NCBI RefSeq assembly: GCF_036785885.1
Contig: NC_092323.1
Coordinates: forward strand, 1,962,501-2,026,500
From: Coffea arabica
Taxonomy: Eukaryota > Streptophyta > Magnoliopsida > Gentianales > Rubiaceae
Direction: 5' to 3'
DNA: 64,000 bases
Shown here: piece after piece, positions 41,908 to 53,627 of the stretch
Layout of the letters: each line of letters opens with the position of its first letter
Numbering within the stretch: the first letter of the stretch is position 1
The notes under the pieces: generated by a model
The model's database searches: none
Seen by the model: only the letters and a program-made list of their open reading frames with translations
Told to the model about the DNA's origin: nothing
Made by a program: the position numbers and the translations under genes

Positions 41908-43365
41908 AATAAATCTTCTCACTTCAAAATTTTCATCTTTAGTTCACACTTTGCTTCTATCCTTTCTCATCGTTCGGTTGGGTTTGAGTGCTGCCATATG
42001 CAAACACAACAAAAGGGTTAGCGACGGTGGTAGCCAGCCAAAGAGCATATGAAAAATAGCAGTGACGAGGTTAGATCATCATGTTCTCTTGAAATCGTTT
42101 GATTATATTGCTGTAATTTATTTATATTTCATTTGTTTTGTTTGTCAAGATTTTTTTGGGAAATCAAGGCTGAGAATTTGAAGATTTTATTGCAATTTTG
42201 GGGCCGAAAATGTCCGTTGAAACATCTAGGAAATGGTTGTAGTTTTGATTGTCTACGGGTAAAATATGTTTAATAGCCATGTGAAACATCTAGGAAAGGA
42301 CTTGAGACCAGGCGTTTAAGTTAAATGTGATTAATTTGTGAATGCATATAAGATGTTTGGTGAAATGTCAAAGAGAAATTTGTATGTTGTGATTGCTACT
42401 CTGTGCGGGTGAGAATTACTAATATATTAGTAACTCAACATGAGCTTTATAACTTGAATTCTTCAGGCAAGAGAAGTTTCTCCCGTTTTGGAATTCTAAG
42501 TTGATACGCTTGATGGAGCATATGTTATTGAACTGAACTGATCTAGAATCATTGTTGCGAATCTGTTGTTTCTATGGAAATTTATTATCAGCCTCTTGAA
42601 TTTTTTACTCCATTGTAACGTCTGCAATGCCACGGAAATTTGGCCATTATTACTCTTGTAAATCTGTGTTGCAGAAGCAATTCTTATTACCATCCTATGA
42701 TACGTGTAGATTTTGTAGAATCACATCTTCCCTCTTCTTCAGTCAGGAAAGGAGAGAAAATTCATAGAACAGTTTCCGACCATCAATCAATTATGGTGTT
42801 ATACATACTTCATTTTTTTGCATTTTTTTGTTTATTTTTCTTTTGAATGGTGTTGCATGGGGCAAACCTGCGGAATCCAGTGGTCTTTGAGCAAAGGATT
42901 GTCAAATGCTGGTTGTTGATACATATAGACACAATCAATTATATCACCGTCTTTGCTCTGTCATGAGAAAAAATTTTGAATTTCATTGTAAAGAGCCAAA
43001 GGCATTCAACATAATCTAATCTACCGACCCGCAAATTTGTGACTTTCATTGAACTAAGGATTAGATTATGCTGGTTGTTTCGATATTTTGGACATGTGAA
43101 TAACTCATCTTCCTCCTAAAAAATTACTAATACGTAAACCCTTACCGGGAGAGTCAAAATAGCTTGTTAATGCCATTGCTATATCATAACGATTAGACTG
43201 GAACATAAATCTGTTGAATGGGTTGATTGGAACAAAATTCAGATGAATGGTTTATATGAGAATTGAGGTTTTCAATTAGTTTGATGATGGTTTGTAATAT
43301 AGAGAGAATGGAGTTCTAATCATAAAATACCTAGAAAAGAAACGGGTTGCCAAGTCGAGAAGATA
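41908..43365. other. 1.46-kb interval between the two direct repeats
   Basis: No recognisable protein on either strand. The sequence is less AT-rich than the repeats and contains a few short frames without family resemblance. It could be the interior of a non-autonomous element or simply the older sequence between two insertions. Confidence 0.3.
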
Positions 43366-43726
43366 AGTAAGTTTTTAATTCAAACTAGTAAGTATATGCC
43401 TGAAAGATAAGTTTTAGTCAGAAATAGAAATTTACACTTTGAGTAATTTAATTTACTTATTATTTGACAAAATTTACTTATGTTTAAACTAAACTTACTA
43501 ATACTAAAAGTAAAAAATTTACATATTTAAGTGAAAAAATCACCGGGTTTCTAAAAATGATTTTGGGTTGCTGAAAATGGTTTTGGGTTCCTGAAACACT
43601 TTCGGGTATCACCTATCTCTTTAAAGTCATCTGTCTTCTTCTTATTTAGTTCTCAATTCCAACGATACGATTGAATTCCCAGGCAAAGGTTTCCACTTTG
43701 GTCCATACTTTCTCTTGGTCCAATTG
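43366..43726 (+). repeat. Direct repeat, copy B
   Basis: Second copy of the 41583-41907 unit, 36 bp longer because of extra TTTTGGGTTGCTGAAAATGG-type tandem units near 43560-43600. Its right end runs into the first recognisable exon of the FAR1-related fragment at 43714. Confidence 0.85.
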
Positions 43727-44513
43727 TTGTTGCTACAAAGGGACAAAAGGCAAAACAGTCCACTCACAAGCGAAAGCGAAGACGATGCAAAAATTGCAAG
43801 TAATCACCTACTCTTAAAATTGACTTATTCTACGGTTAGAATAGCTTTGCAAAACCAGATATGAATGAGCAATGCTAAATTTCATCCACTCATTGGCTTT
43901 ATGTTAGAAGGCCAAAAATGTTAGTTATATATGTACACTTCATATACGCCTTTATAAATTCAATCTTATTGTTTATGGATTGTGCTTGGCAATTTTTTTC
44001 CCGTAGGTCATTTGGACATGATAGACGAAAATGTACTAAAGTGTGCACAGATGCATATGAAACTCACAATTATGATCATGTTGGGGCACCCAATAATGTT
44101 GAGAATGTAAATTTGAATCTGATAGGATCATCCGATGGCCTATTGCAATCAGATTCACAGCATGGATGCAATAAGGAATTAATGGATAGTAATTGGTTTC
44201 AAATCATTCTTCCTGGTCAGGTAATGTGTAGCTTGCTTTTATTTATTTTTGTGTGAAGGCATGAAATATAATGGTGCTCTATTTGCATTTGTATAGGCAT
44301 TAATGTGGGCATGCAATCCTTCATTAATCCAAAGTCATGTACAAAACACTAGCTTGTTAGGAGATGAAAAGTATTCAGGTACATTTTTCCTTCTTCACGC
44401 CTAAGTTTTATGTTATTTATTTGCTATGATTATGTGTTGTTGTGGCCTTTTTTTAATACAAATCTTGTGATGGTTTTGTAGTGAATGAACCAGATTTCAG
44501 CCAAGACCATTAA
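43714..44513 (+). CDS. C-terminal part of a FAR1/MULE-related protein with zinc knuckle (5' incomplete)
   Basis: Four exons can be joined with consistent phase: from about 43714 to 43799, then 44007-44220, 44297-44378, 44482-44513 (TAA). The first carries LGPIVVATKGQKAK followed by HKRKRRRCKNC, like the end of FAR1-related proteins and MULE transposases. The CCHC knuckle (C-x2-C-x4-H-x4-C, CKNCKSFGHDRRKC) is formed only after splicing across the 43800-44006 intron. The remainder (about 110 residues) has no recognised domain. The catalytic MULE domain and N-terminus are not found upstream; instead the direct repeat begins. Hence a truncated relic or a small rearranged gene. Clean splice sites argue that it was once a real gene. 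Confidence 0.5.
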
Positions 44514-45299
44514 GGAATTTTATTCTTGAGAGAGTACAAATGTTTTTGCACGTCTTTGCTCAAAGCTTTTAGGATGATTTAAGTTTCTTCGAAGGTAGTT
44601 TAATGCGTTTTGATTGTAAATCTGAACATAATCTCCTTAGTTTGCAATTTCTGGTGTTTACTTGTTTTAATGTGAATAATTTCAGCTTGCTTGGAAAAAA
44701 GTTTGGTGATCAAATTTCAGATATTGTTAGCATCCAAGTGCTCTTGGGTTTGTAAACCAGAAATGTCAATCCAAACTGAAGCTTTTGATAGTGATATTAG
44801 AGCCCTTGATGCTGGTGATCAAATTTTCAAATCAAGTTACTAGCCTTTTGATTGCTTCAGATTTCTGAAGCCAAAGTCTTTGTGCTCTAAATTCAGTTCT
44901 TGGCCATGTAATCTTGTCATGCTTAGATAGCTATATCTAGTGTCCTGCCAGCTTAATTTTGATGCGTAAGTATCAATTATTAAAAGTTAGATTCATTCTG
45001 ATGCTCAAAATGAGCCGTTTTCTCCTATTTTGAAATACCAATTTCATATCAAATGTCTTGTGCATGTAGATTTTGCTGTTTACTTCAAATTGGACTGGCT
45101 TACTTGATGAGCAGAACTCGAAAAGCAACTCAAATACTCATGTTATACAATACTCAGCACACGGTTTTTTAGGCTTTAAAACGTCATTAATGAAAGTTAC
45201 CCATTCGGTTGTTTAGGAATGTTAGGAGATTCGTCAAATTCAAATGACGATGCCTGAAACTTGTACTTATCCCCAAATTTGTGTTGTAGTACAGTATCA
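44514..45299. other. Gene-free stretch
   Basis: No exon or element end recognised. The first part may be the 3' untranslated region of the FAR1-related fragment. Confidence 0.3.
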
Positions 45300-46020
45300 A
45301 GATCTTGCACCTATTCCATTCACCTATAAAAATTATGATTATCATAAAATGACATTTTATAATAATTTACATACTATTTGCCAATTAAAAGCAAGTTTCA
45401 TAAAAAATGTGCATGTAAATCCATATTGTGAATGATACGAAATATATTTGAAACTCACGAAACTTAATATATGGGTAAATTTACTATAATTTTAAAAGAT
45501 TACGCTACATTAGATACGATCACTTTACCTTTTATACTTGTGACCTAGAAAATAAATTTATTAAAACACATAACATTTATAAATGATGCATACATTTATT
45601 AAAATGCTTAAAACGCAAAACATTTATGAATGAAACATACAATCATTATTATACATTTATGTTACCAACAACTACTAACTATAATATTAAGTTTCAACCA
45701 TTAATAAAAAAATCTTAGCACTAGTTTAAATAAACTTCTTAATACTTGTTTCATATAAGTTTCTTTAAGTAATATAGTAAATTTATGCCACAAACTAGTA
45801 AGTTTTGATGATTAACCAAATTATTATTCTTTCAACAAGATTTACTATTAATCTATAAAAACTTACTATTATTTGAACTAAACTTACTCCCCACAAAACT
45901 AAGTTTCGAATGTAGAGTAGTAATTTAATTTTTAAAAAAAGTAACTTTCATTTTTATTTCGATTTACTTTTTGAAACATAAATAGGATAACACTTATATG
46001 ACCATTTTCGATTTATTTTT
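45300..46020 (+). repeat. Partial copy of the AT-rich foldback repeat (right-arm orientation)
   Basis: Matches 47170-48070 directly over most of its length, for example TTATACTTGTGACC, AAAATGCTTAAAAC, ATATAAGTTTCTTTAAGTAA and AAACTTACTATTATTTGAAC in both. Two segments of the longer copy (about 47430-47680 and the last 100 bases) are absent here. Interpreted as a second, deleted copy of the element at 46026-48189. Confidence 0.7.
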
Positions 46021-46025
46021 TATTT

Positions 46026-48189
46026 ACTTTTAGCGGCCATTTGATTATTTGATAGGCTTATCCACCTAAATAGGATAACACTTAAAAATAAGAAAGTAAG
46101 TTTTCCATCTAAAATAGTAAGTTAACAGTAATAAATTAGTAACTTTTATACTTCAAAATGTAAATTGGAATAAATATTAAACTTACTTTTTAAATAAATA
46201 AATTACTACTTTATATCCCAAACTTACTTTTTATAGTGTAAGTTTAATTCATGTAATAGTAAGTTTTAATACATAAATAGTAATTCTTACTGATAACATG
46301 GTAAAATTGATTAATAATCAAAATTTACTGATTTATGAGACACATGTACTATTTTACTTTAAAACATATTTCAAACTAGTGTTAGGGAATTTATTTGAAA
46401 TAACGATAAGATGTTTTATTAATGATTAATTTTTAGTACCTTAGTTAGTAAGTACTCATAATATACCTGTATAATACAAGATTATAGTTAACATTTAAAA
46501 AAATTTATTTACATATTTTAAAATACTATGGAAAAAAGTTTGACTTTTCACATAATCTCGTAAAATATGTAATAAAATTTTGTCGTATTATAAGTTTTTA
46601 ATTATTTTCAATTTTTGAAAAGTTTGAAAGTTTGGATAATAATAACAACAAATCTTCCTAGTTATATATAGAATATTACTTGTTTATATATCAAAATTTT
46701 TATAAATTAACACCTATGAATATAATAAAATGATAAAGTTTTAATAAATTTACATCTGAGACACAAGAAATAATAAGAGTAAAAGCCTAAACAAAATGAG
46801 AAATAATATAATAACAAAAATTATAAATTTAGTATAACAATTAATATAAGAAAATTAAATTAAATTTAGAAGGTAAATTAAATAACAATGTCAAGGTTAG
46901 AGGTCATGGTAAATGTTACAAATTTTAGGAGAAAGTATGTACTGTAAAAATGGTTTAATAATTTTCTATTAAGCATAACTATTGCATACAAAAGGAAAAG
47001 ATATTTGATTTTATTTTGCTTTGATTAGAAGAACTTGTACTAGTAATAAAAGAAATTTCAATTCAACAATCAACGTGTACATGATTACAGTAATTTTTTA
47101 GTCATTTAGACTAATATGTGTCATAAAGTAGTCAGATTTAGTCGTTTGTGAATTCATAATTTTAACAGTTTACATAAAATTCATCTATTAAAAATTATGA
47201 TTATTATAAAATGCCCTTTTATAATAATTTACTTACCATTTGCCAATAAAAAAAGAGTTTGATAGAAAACATATGGATACAAATCCATAATGTAAATGAT
47301 ACAAAGTATGTTTGAAAGTCACAAAACTTAACATATGGGTAATTTTACTATAATTTTCAAAGATTATTCTATGTTAATACAACTTTAATTTTTATACTTG
47401 TGACCCAGAAAATAAATTTATTAAGATTTTACCATTTTATTAAATTCATAGGCATTAATATATGAAAATTGCGTACCATTTTATTATATTCATCGGTGTC
47501 CATATATGGAAATTGTGATGTATAGATAAGTGCAATTCTATATATAACTCAAAAGATTTTTTTTTACTGTCATCCAAACTTTTTAACCTTTTACAAATTC
47601 AAAAATAATTCAAAATTTATAATATGACAAATTATTCTTACATATTTTATAAGGTCATATGCAAAAAAAAAGTTTTCATAGTTTATTTAAAATGCTTAAA
47701 ACATATAACATTTATAAATGATACGTACAATTGTGTATCATACATTTACATTACGAGTAATTACTAACTATAATACTAAGTTTCAATTATTAATAAAAAA
47801 TCTTAGCATTATTTCAAATAAACTTCCTAATACTTGTTCCATATAAGTTTCTTTAAGTAAAATAGTAAATTTATGCCATAAACTAGTAAGTTTTGATGAT
47901 TAACCCAAATTTACTATTCTATCAACAATATTTACTATTAGTCTATAAAAACTTACTATTATTTGAACTAAACTTACTCTCCAAAAAGTAAGTTTTAGAT
48001 ATAGAGTAGTTATCTACTTCAAAAAAAAAGTAAGTTCCATATTTCTTCAAATTTACTTTTTGAGACATAAAAGTTACTAATTTCTTGAGTTAACTTACTA
48101 TTTTTAATGTAAAACTTACTAACCATATTTTTAGGTACTATTTTATTTAGATGACCAGTATAACAGGTAATCAAATGGTCGCTAAAAGT
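46026..48189. mobile_element. Large AT-rich foldback (long inverted repeat) element
   Basis: Two arms of about 750-790 bp (46026-46775 and 47400-48189) are inverted copies of each other around a spacer of about 620 bp. The outer end on the left, ACTTTTAGCGGCCATTTGAT, pairs with the reverse complement of the right end, ATCAAATGGTCGCTAAAAGT. Internal matches include CATTTTATTATATTCATAGG (reverse complement, left) with CATTTTATTAAATTCATAGG (right). The arms are packed with AACTTACTA / TAGTAAGTT words in both orientations. There is no coding frame. The structure fits a non-autonomous Foldback or Mutator-type element; the family is not identified and the arms have diverged. Confidence 0.65.
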
Positions 48190-48217
48190 GTTTTTACCTG
48201 TTATATCAGGTAAAAAC
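48190..48217. repeat. Short perfect hairpin
   Basis: GTTTTTACCTG and CAGGTAAAAAC, separated by TTATAT, form an 11-bp perfect inverted repeat directly outside the foldback element. It may be its terminal structure or an old insertion junction. Confidence 0.6.
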
Positions 48218-48637
48218 AGTTTCGTTATCATAACGCTCGTTACTTCAGACTTTTCCCTGTTTATTATATTTTTATTATACGTTTGGAGCCACAAGCGAAA
48301 GGATAGGAACATCCGATCCATCCCTCCGCCCGCATGAATTTTCAATTTTGGAGCAACCCATTAGTTAAGCGAACGACGTCGTTAGCTTCAACCCATAAAT
48401 TAAACGAGTCGAGCGAGAGCCCACGTCTAATATTTTTCTAAAACCCCTAAAAAAACCCACAGCAGCAATAAGCAAAAATATCTGTGGTTGCATCCTCCTC
48501 CAAATTCCCAATCCATTGGAAATGCAATCTTCATCTTCGACTTGCTAGGTGATTTAAATAGAGAAAATATATATATATATATATACACAAGATCAAATCA
48601 TAACGGCAGCCTTTTAGATCATCATATATTGGCCATA

Positions 48638-51600
48638 ATGTTGGCTGCTAAAAATCTTCAAAGACAGTCCCTCAGAGCCCTCTCTTCTCTCTTCTTCTTC
48701 AATTCCTCCAAGTAATGCTCCTTCTGTTCTATGTGTGTCTCTCTCCGTTTGCTTTTTGAATTCTTGCTAAAGTTTTCTTTCTTTCTTTCTTACTTTTTAA
48801 AGGAATGCGGTGAAGGGTGAAGGAGATGGTTGGACGAAATGGGGCGGCGGCGGCGTGATTGAGGGGAGTGTTTTTCCTGTGAAAGATGTGTGTTTTGTTT
48901 CAATGAGGAGAGTGTGGAATGGCTTCGACGGGGCTCGGGGATTGTCAGCCAAGAGTATGAGGAGCAAAGTGGAGAGGCGGATGCGAAAGGAATCGGGCAA
49001 AACCTTGAGAGAGATTCGGCGGGCTAAGAAGTTGAGGAAGAAATTGATGACTGACGAGGAACGCCTTATTTACAATCTCAGAAGAGTACGTTGCTCCTCT
49101 TTATTCTTTTTTAACTCCAATTATCTCTTCTTCACCTCCATCCTTTTCAAAGCATCAAGTTTTGTTCTTTCCCTTCAACTAGTCGAATTATATCCTTTAG
49201 TGACCAAGTGCAGGATGAATTTCCTGAGAAGTGAAAGAAATTACTGATGACGAATTTAGTAAAATAATGGCTATGCACCTTGAGGTGTGCTCTATGTGAA
49301 GGACAAAATATTGAGAATTTTCGTTTGATCAGTTCCATGATTAAGAGAACATGGTTCATTAGTGGTTCTGCTATGCTTTCTTTTTGCGCACTTGTGATTT
49401 ACATTCACATATGCCTCTATAGTATTCGATCTCTGTTGTCTTGTGTTTGATACTTTTGGTTTATGGGAATCATTAGTGGCGGATTTTGTGGATGGAGTTT
49501 GATACTTTTGCTTCGCTACTCAGATCTTGTTAGTGGGATGAATTGTACTGTCTGTGTGGTTCTGTCTTATGTTACAGTACGGATCTTCTTTCGTGTCACT
49601 CCACACTTAATTCTCTCTTTGCTGATGAGATGGTCATATATAACCAATAAGCTAATACATGATGCGTATTAGCTGTTATCAGCTGCTGATGATATATGGC
49701 ATCTCATTTTTTTGCTGTGCATTAGCATAAAAATATCTTTAGAACTCATTTCTTCTGTGATGGCATACCAGCTTATTGTCTTACGTTAGATATGTCTGTT
49801 TTGAACTAGTGTAGGCAAAGAAAAAGGTGGCATTGCTTCTGCAGAAGCTGAAAAAATATGAGCTTCCTGAGCTACCACCTCCATGCCATGACCCTGAGCT
49901 ATTAACTCCCGAGCAACTGCAGGCATATAAGAAGATTGGCTACAGAAATAGAAATTATGTTCCTGTTGGAGTTCGTGGAGTCTTTGGTGGAGTTGTACAA
50001 AATATGCACCTCCATTGGAAGTTTCATGAGACCGTACAGGTTTGTTGCGATAACTTCCCCAAGGAAAGGATTAAGGAAATGGCTAGCATGCTGGCAAGAC
50101 TGAGTGGGGGAATTGTGGTTAACGTGCATAATGTGAAAACAATCATAATGTTTCGTGGCAGAAACTATCGGCAACCAAAGAATTTGATACCTATCAACAC
50201 TCTTACAAAGAGGAAGGTCAGTTATGTAGCTTTCTTCTCTGTTTTATGCCATTTTATTGCCTGCAAGGTGATTTACTAACTCTAAAGTTGTTTGCCTTTC
50301 CAATTTTATTCTTCCAAGCTTATGCTTCAGAGTTTTTTTTTTTTTAATATCCTTCTTGTAAGCGTCTGTACTTATTGGAACTTACATGTATACTACCAAG
50401 TCAAGCTTTTCTAAAGGATTTAAATTGTCTGGAAATGGTGCCAAAAATTGCCTGCTGGAAAATATTTGTAGAAAATGAAAGGTTTAACTGGGGAGTTTCG
50501 TTTTAGAACATTGGAAGTGTGGATTTGTTAAATAATTCATTCTTTGACTTGTTATCTTTGTTTTGCAGGCATTGTTCAAAGCCAGATTTGAACAAGCACT
50601 AGAATCTCAGAAACTAAACATTAAGAAAATCGAGCAGGAGCTCCGCCGGAAGGGAGTAAATCCTGATGATCCTGTTGCAATGGCTAGTATCCAAAGAGTA
50701 GCTTCAACATTCTTCAATGCAATTGACAAGAAAGAAGGAAGCCCCTACGTCTTCCAGAGGGACAAAAAGACAGAGATGGTGTCTATTAGCGATCTGCAAC
50801 AATCACAATCTGCTGAAGACAGTGACCAGGAGGAGCTTGACAGATTCATAGCTGAGATAGAGGATGCAGCTGATAAAGAATGGGCTGCTGAGGAAGCTGC
50901 AGAGAAAGAAGAGTTTGGAAAAATCAGATACTGGAACAAGGAAGATTCAGGTGATAGATTCAGAAGATCTGAAAAGATTGGAGGTGATGAATCTGATGAT
51001 AATATCAGAGGAAGGACACAGAACTGGAGTAGTGCGCGTGGCAGGGAAAGAATCACTGCTTCTGATGATGACGATGGAGATATGTCTGAGGATGATGGTG
51101 GATGGGATTCCAATGATAGTCAGGATGTAAGTAATGATGAGACTGATTGTAGTGACTCTGGTGAAGCTCGTGACCGATTTTCTGGGCACAAAGTAGCAAG
51201 AAGGCAACAAGATAAGATTCTTAGAAGCAGTAAAAGCACAAGCTTCAGCAGAAATGAGAAATCTAAGTTACGTGTAGAAAAGGTTGTCAAAGATTCCATT
51301 TCAGATGGTATGTTGAGTGATCTGGAAGATGTCATGTACGAATCAGATGATAGGGAAAGGCAGAATGTGATGAAATCTAGAGCTCCTGGTTACAATTACC
51401 AGAGCAGTACCGATGAGGATGACTATGATCATACGAGGACAGGTAATAAAGATGGTATTGGTAGGATAAAGAGTCCTCCAAATGATGCTGACAGTTCTGC
51501 AGCAATTCACCTGGATTTTGGGGTATCAAGGGCAGGGAGTATGAAGGACAATAAAGCCTTGAGAGGCAATTCTGGGGGAGATTGGGGAAGACCTAATGCT

Positions 51601-51789
51601 GCGATTTCTCATATGTTTAGTGAGTCAGATGCTGAAGAAAACCTTGTCCCAGGAACATCGGAGAATTGTAAGGATTACATTTACAATGAGGAAAATTATG
51701 AGCTGAAGAAGGATAACCAGAAGAATAATGGGCATGGCAGAAATATCAAAAACTTTAAAGAGTTAGATGAAACTTGGGATAGTGATTAG
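48638..51789 (+). CDS. CRM-domain RNA-binding protein, CFM9 / At3g25440-like
   Basis: CRM proteins bind group II intron RNA and assist organelle splicing; CFM9 acts in mitochondria. Four exons: 48638-48711, 48803-49085, 49815-50216, 50569-51789; 659 residues. The N-terminus (MLAAKNLQRQSLRALSSLF) is Arg/Ser/Leu-rich without acids, like a mitochondrial presequence. A basic region follows (residues 70-125). The single CRM domain lies at about 150-250, with YKKIGYRNRNYVPVGVRGVF, HWKFHETVQV, LARLSGGIVV and IIMFRGRNYRQP. The part after 254 starts with a helical segment (ALFKARFEQALESQK) and becomes a long, very acidic Ser/Asp/Glu/Arg tail (about 350-659), presumably disordered. This tail is longer than in Arabidopsis CFM9 (about 490 residues). 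The choice between CFM9 and the At3g25440 paralogue is open. Confidence 0.9.
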
Positions 51790-53231
51790 TTAAGTTAGGA
51801 TGCAACTTGATTGTAACATGTTAAGAGTAACCAACCAATACTGGAGATGCACCTCTGGGGCAAGAGCAGGTAATAGGGTAAATATGACAGCTAGATCACT
51901 CCATGGATGTTAATTGTAAAGCAAACAGAAAGACTGGAGCAAAATATTTCAGAGGGTTCTTGTCCTGTGAGAGCAACTGGAAGTTCTCTCTAGTTTTTGT
52001 TGAGATGGGCTAAAACGAACCAAACATGCTAGCCTATAGACTATTTAAGAATGTACGCTGTGCGCAATGGTGTTCCATTATTTGGTAGGATGGTCAGTGT
52101 CCAATCTTTTCCAATTGTTCAGCAGCCTGTTTGTGTTTCTTGGGTTGCGGACATATTTGCTACTACGGATGTTTTGAGGAGTACTTGGTTCTGTTTATGC
52201 GGACCAGGTTCTGTCTATACAGATAACTGGACTTGCTCTGAAACCTTGATGCATTTTCAAGGGCTTGCAGTTGGAAACCACAATCTGAACTACTCAAAAG
52301 ACAAACTGGAGGTGTGATATCTGCTTGGCATTTTTTTCCCTGGCATGCAAAATTGGAGTTGGAGGGTATTTTTCTGGGAAACATGGCATGGACAGTGTCC
52401 CATTCGAGCAATAATAAATGTTGACACGGTGAATTTTCTGTCAGTTTCAGCATCCACTCCAGCCTACTGTATTATCTACTTTGAGAAAACAATGCTTTAT
52501 TGCCTGTCATGTTGTCGCTCTTTCGTCTATCCTATATGAAAACATTGTGATTCGAGTTTTGAGATGAGGATGTTTGCAGTTATGGTAAAGGTTTTTTAGG
52601 TACGTATAAACGGCAAGTAATAATGAAATGAGGGAATGGAGACAGAATAGTAGTCAAAGACTCAACTCTTTTGAGACAAGTACAAGTGGAGAACTGGGGA
52701 TTGGTGAGGCTGCCAAACTCAACTTCTTGAACTCTTTAATAGCTAGTGCAAATTCAATAGCATATAACACGTTTAGTTCTGGGATGCATCCATGCATGGA
52801 TGAATTTCGAAAAGGTTATCTAGAAGGAGAGGGTAATGAGTATTGCCTAAAGTCTTAGCTGTTTTTTTGGCACATAGTCCTCCTGAACTTCTTGGTAGAA
52901 ATGCACTTTGGTAGGTAAATTTATGGTGGAAAATTCAGCACCGTTTGTAAAGTCTGGTAACTTTTCCGAAATGGCTTGATTAAGTTGTTATGAATGTGCT
53001 CCAAAAAAAAAATAAAAAGTTATGAATGTTGTTTGTTCAACGAAAAGTGTGCTTAGTTTTGATCCTCGATGGGTCGTGAATGGTGCCTTTGGAGCTAGTT
53101 GTTGGGAAGCCAATTGAGAACCCCGTTGGGGAGGTGAGAGAGTTTCTATTAAAGGTGGACAAAACTGAAAACGCTAGCTCTTTAAACAAGAGCAGACAAA
53201 TGTATGACAAACCGTTTATCTAAGTTCCTGA
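51790..53231. other. 3' flank of the CRM-domain gene
   Basis: Several hundred bases of moderate-GC sequence probably contain the 3' untranslated region. Short open frames occur at 52051-52317 and 52628-52858 but show no family resemblance or codon pattern that convinces me. Confidence 0.35.
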
Positions 53232-53627
53232 GGCTCTGTTTGGGATTGCGGTGCTTTTGTTAAAAAAGTACTTTTAAAGTGTTTAGTGAATATCATTCCA
53301 TAAAATTAGGAGTCGAGTTTTTTATGTTAAAAGTATTTTTAGCAAAAACTCAAATTTGGTGTTTTTAAAATAGCTTTCATAATTTATAATAATAATAAAA
53401 AAAAAGAAACATCAAATTTAATCATTTTATCTTAGATTATGAGCCAAATAAAGAGATAAATACTTTTAAAAATTTCTAAATTACACATTATTCGATGCAA
53501 AAAGCACTTATTGAAATGCGTTTTCAAAAAATATATTTAAAAGCATTTAAATAGTTAATAAGTACTTTTATTAAAAGCTTTATTGAAAAAGTACTTTTTA
53601 ATGAATCACCGCAACTCCAAACGGCCC
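53232..53627. mobile_element. MITE with GGCTCTGTTTGG ends, copy 1
   Basis: 396 bp. The left end GGCTCTGTTTGGGATTGCGG and the reverse complement of the right end, GGGCCGTTTGGAGTTGCGG, form an inverted repeat that extends with gaps for about 45 bp (both reach AAAAAGTACTTTT). Flanking trinucleotides are TGA and TTA, so a Tourist/Harbinger-like TWA target is plausible. It shares an interior (CATTCCATAAAATTAGGAG) with the copy at 63710. Confidence 0.7.

Noticed and set aside
41583-43726. Reading the direct-repeat pair as long terminal repeats of a retroelement
   Set aside because: The repeats do not start TG and end CA, no primer-binding or polypurine site was seen next to them, there is no flanking duplication, and the interior has no recognisable protein.
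48019-48345. 108-codon minus-strand frame at the foldback border
   Set aside because: It is composed of the repetitive AACTTACT arm sequence; its coding-like length is a product of AT-rich repeats.
52051-52858. Several short plus-strand frames downstream of the CRM-domain gene
   Set aside because: No family resemblance and no consistent splice pattern; more likely 3' untranslated or intergenic sequence.
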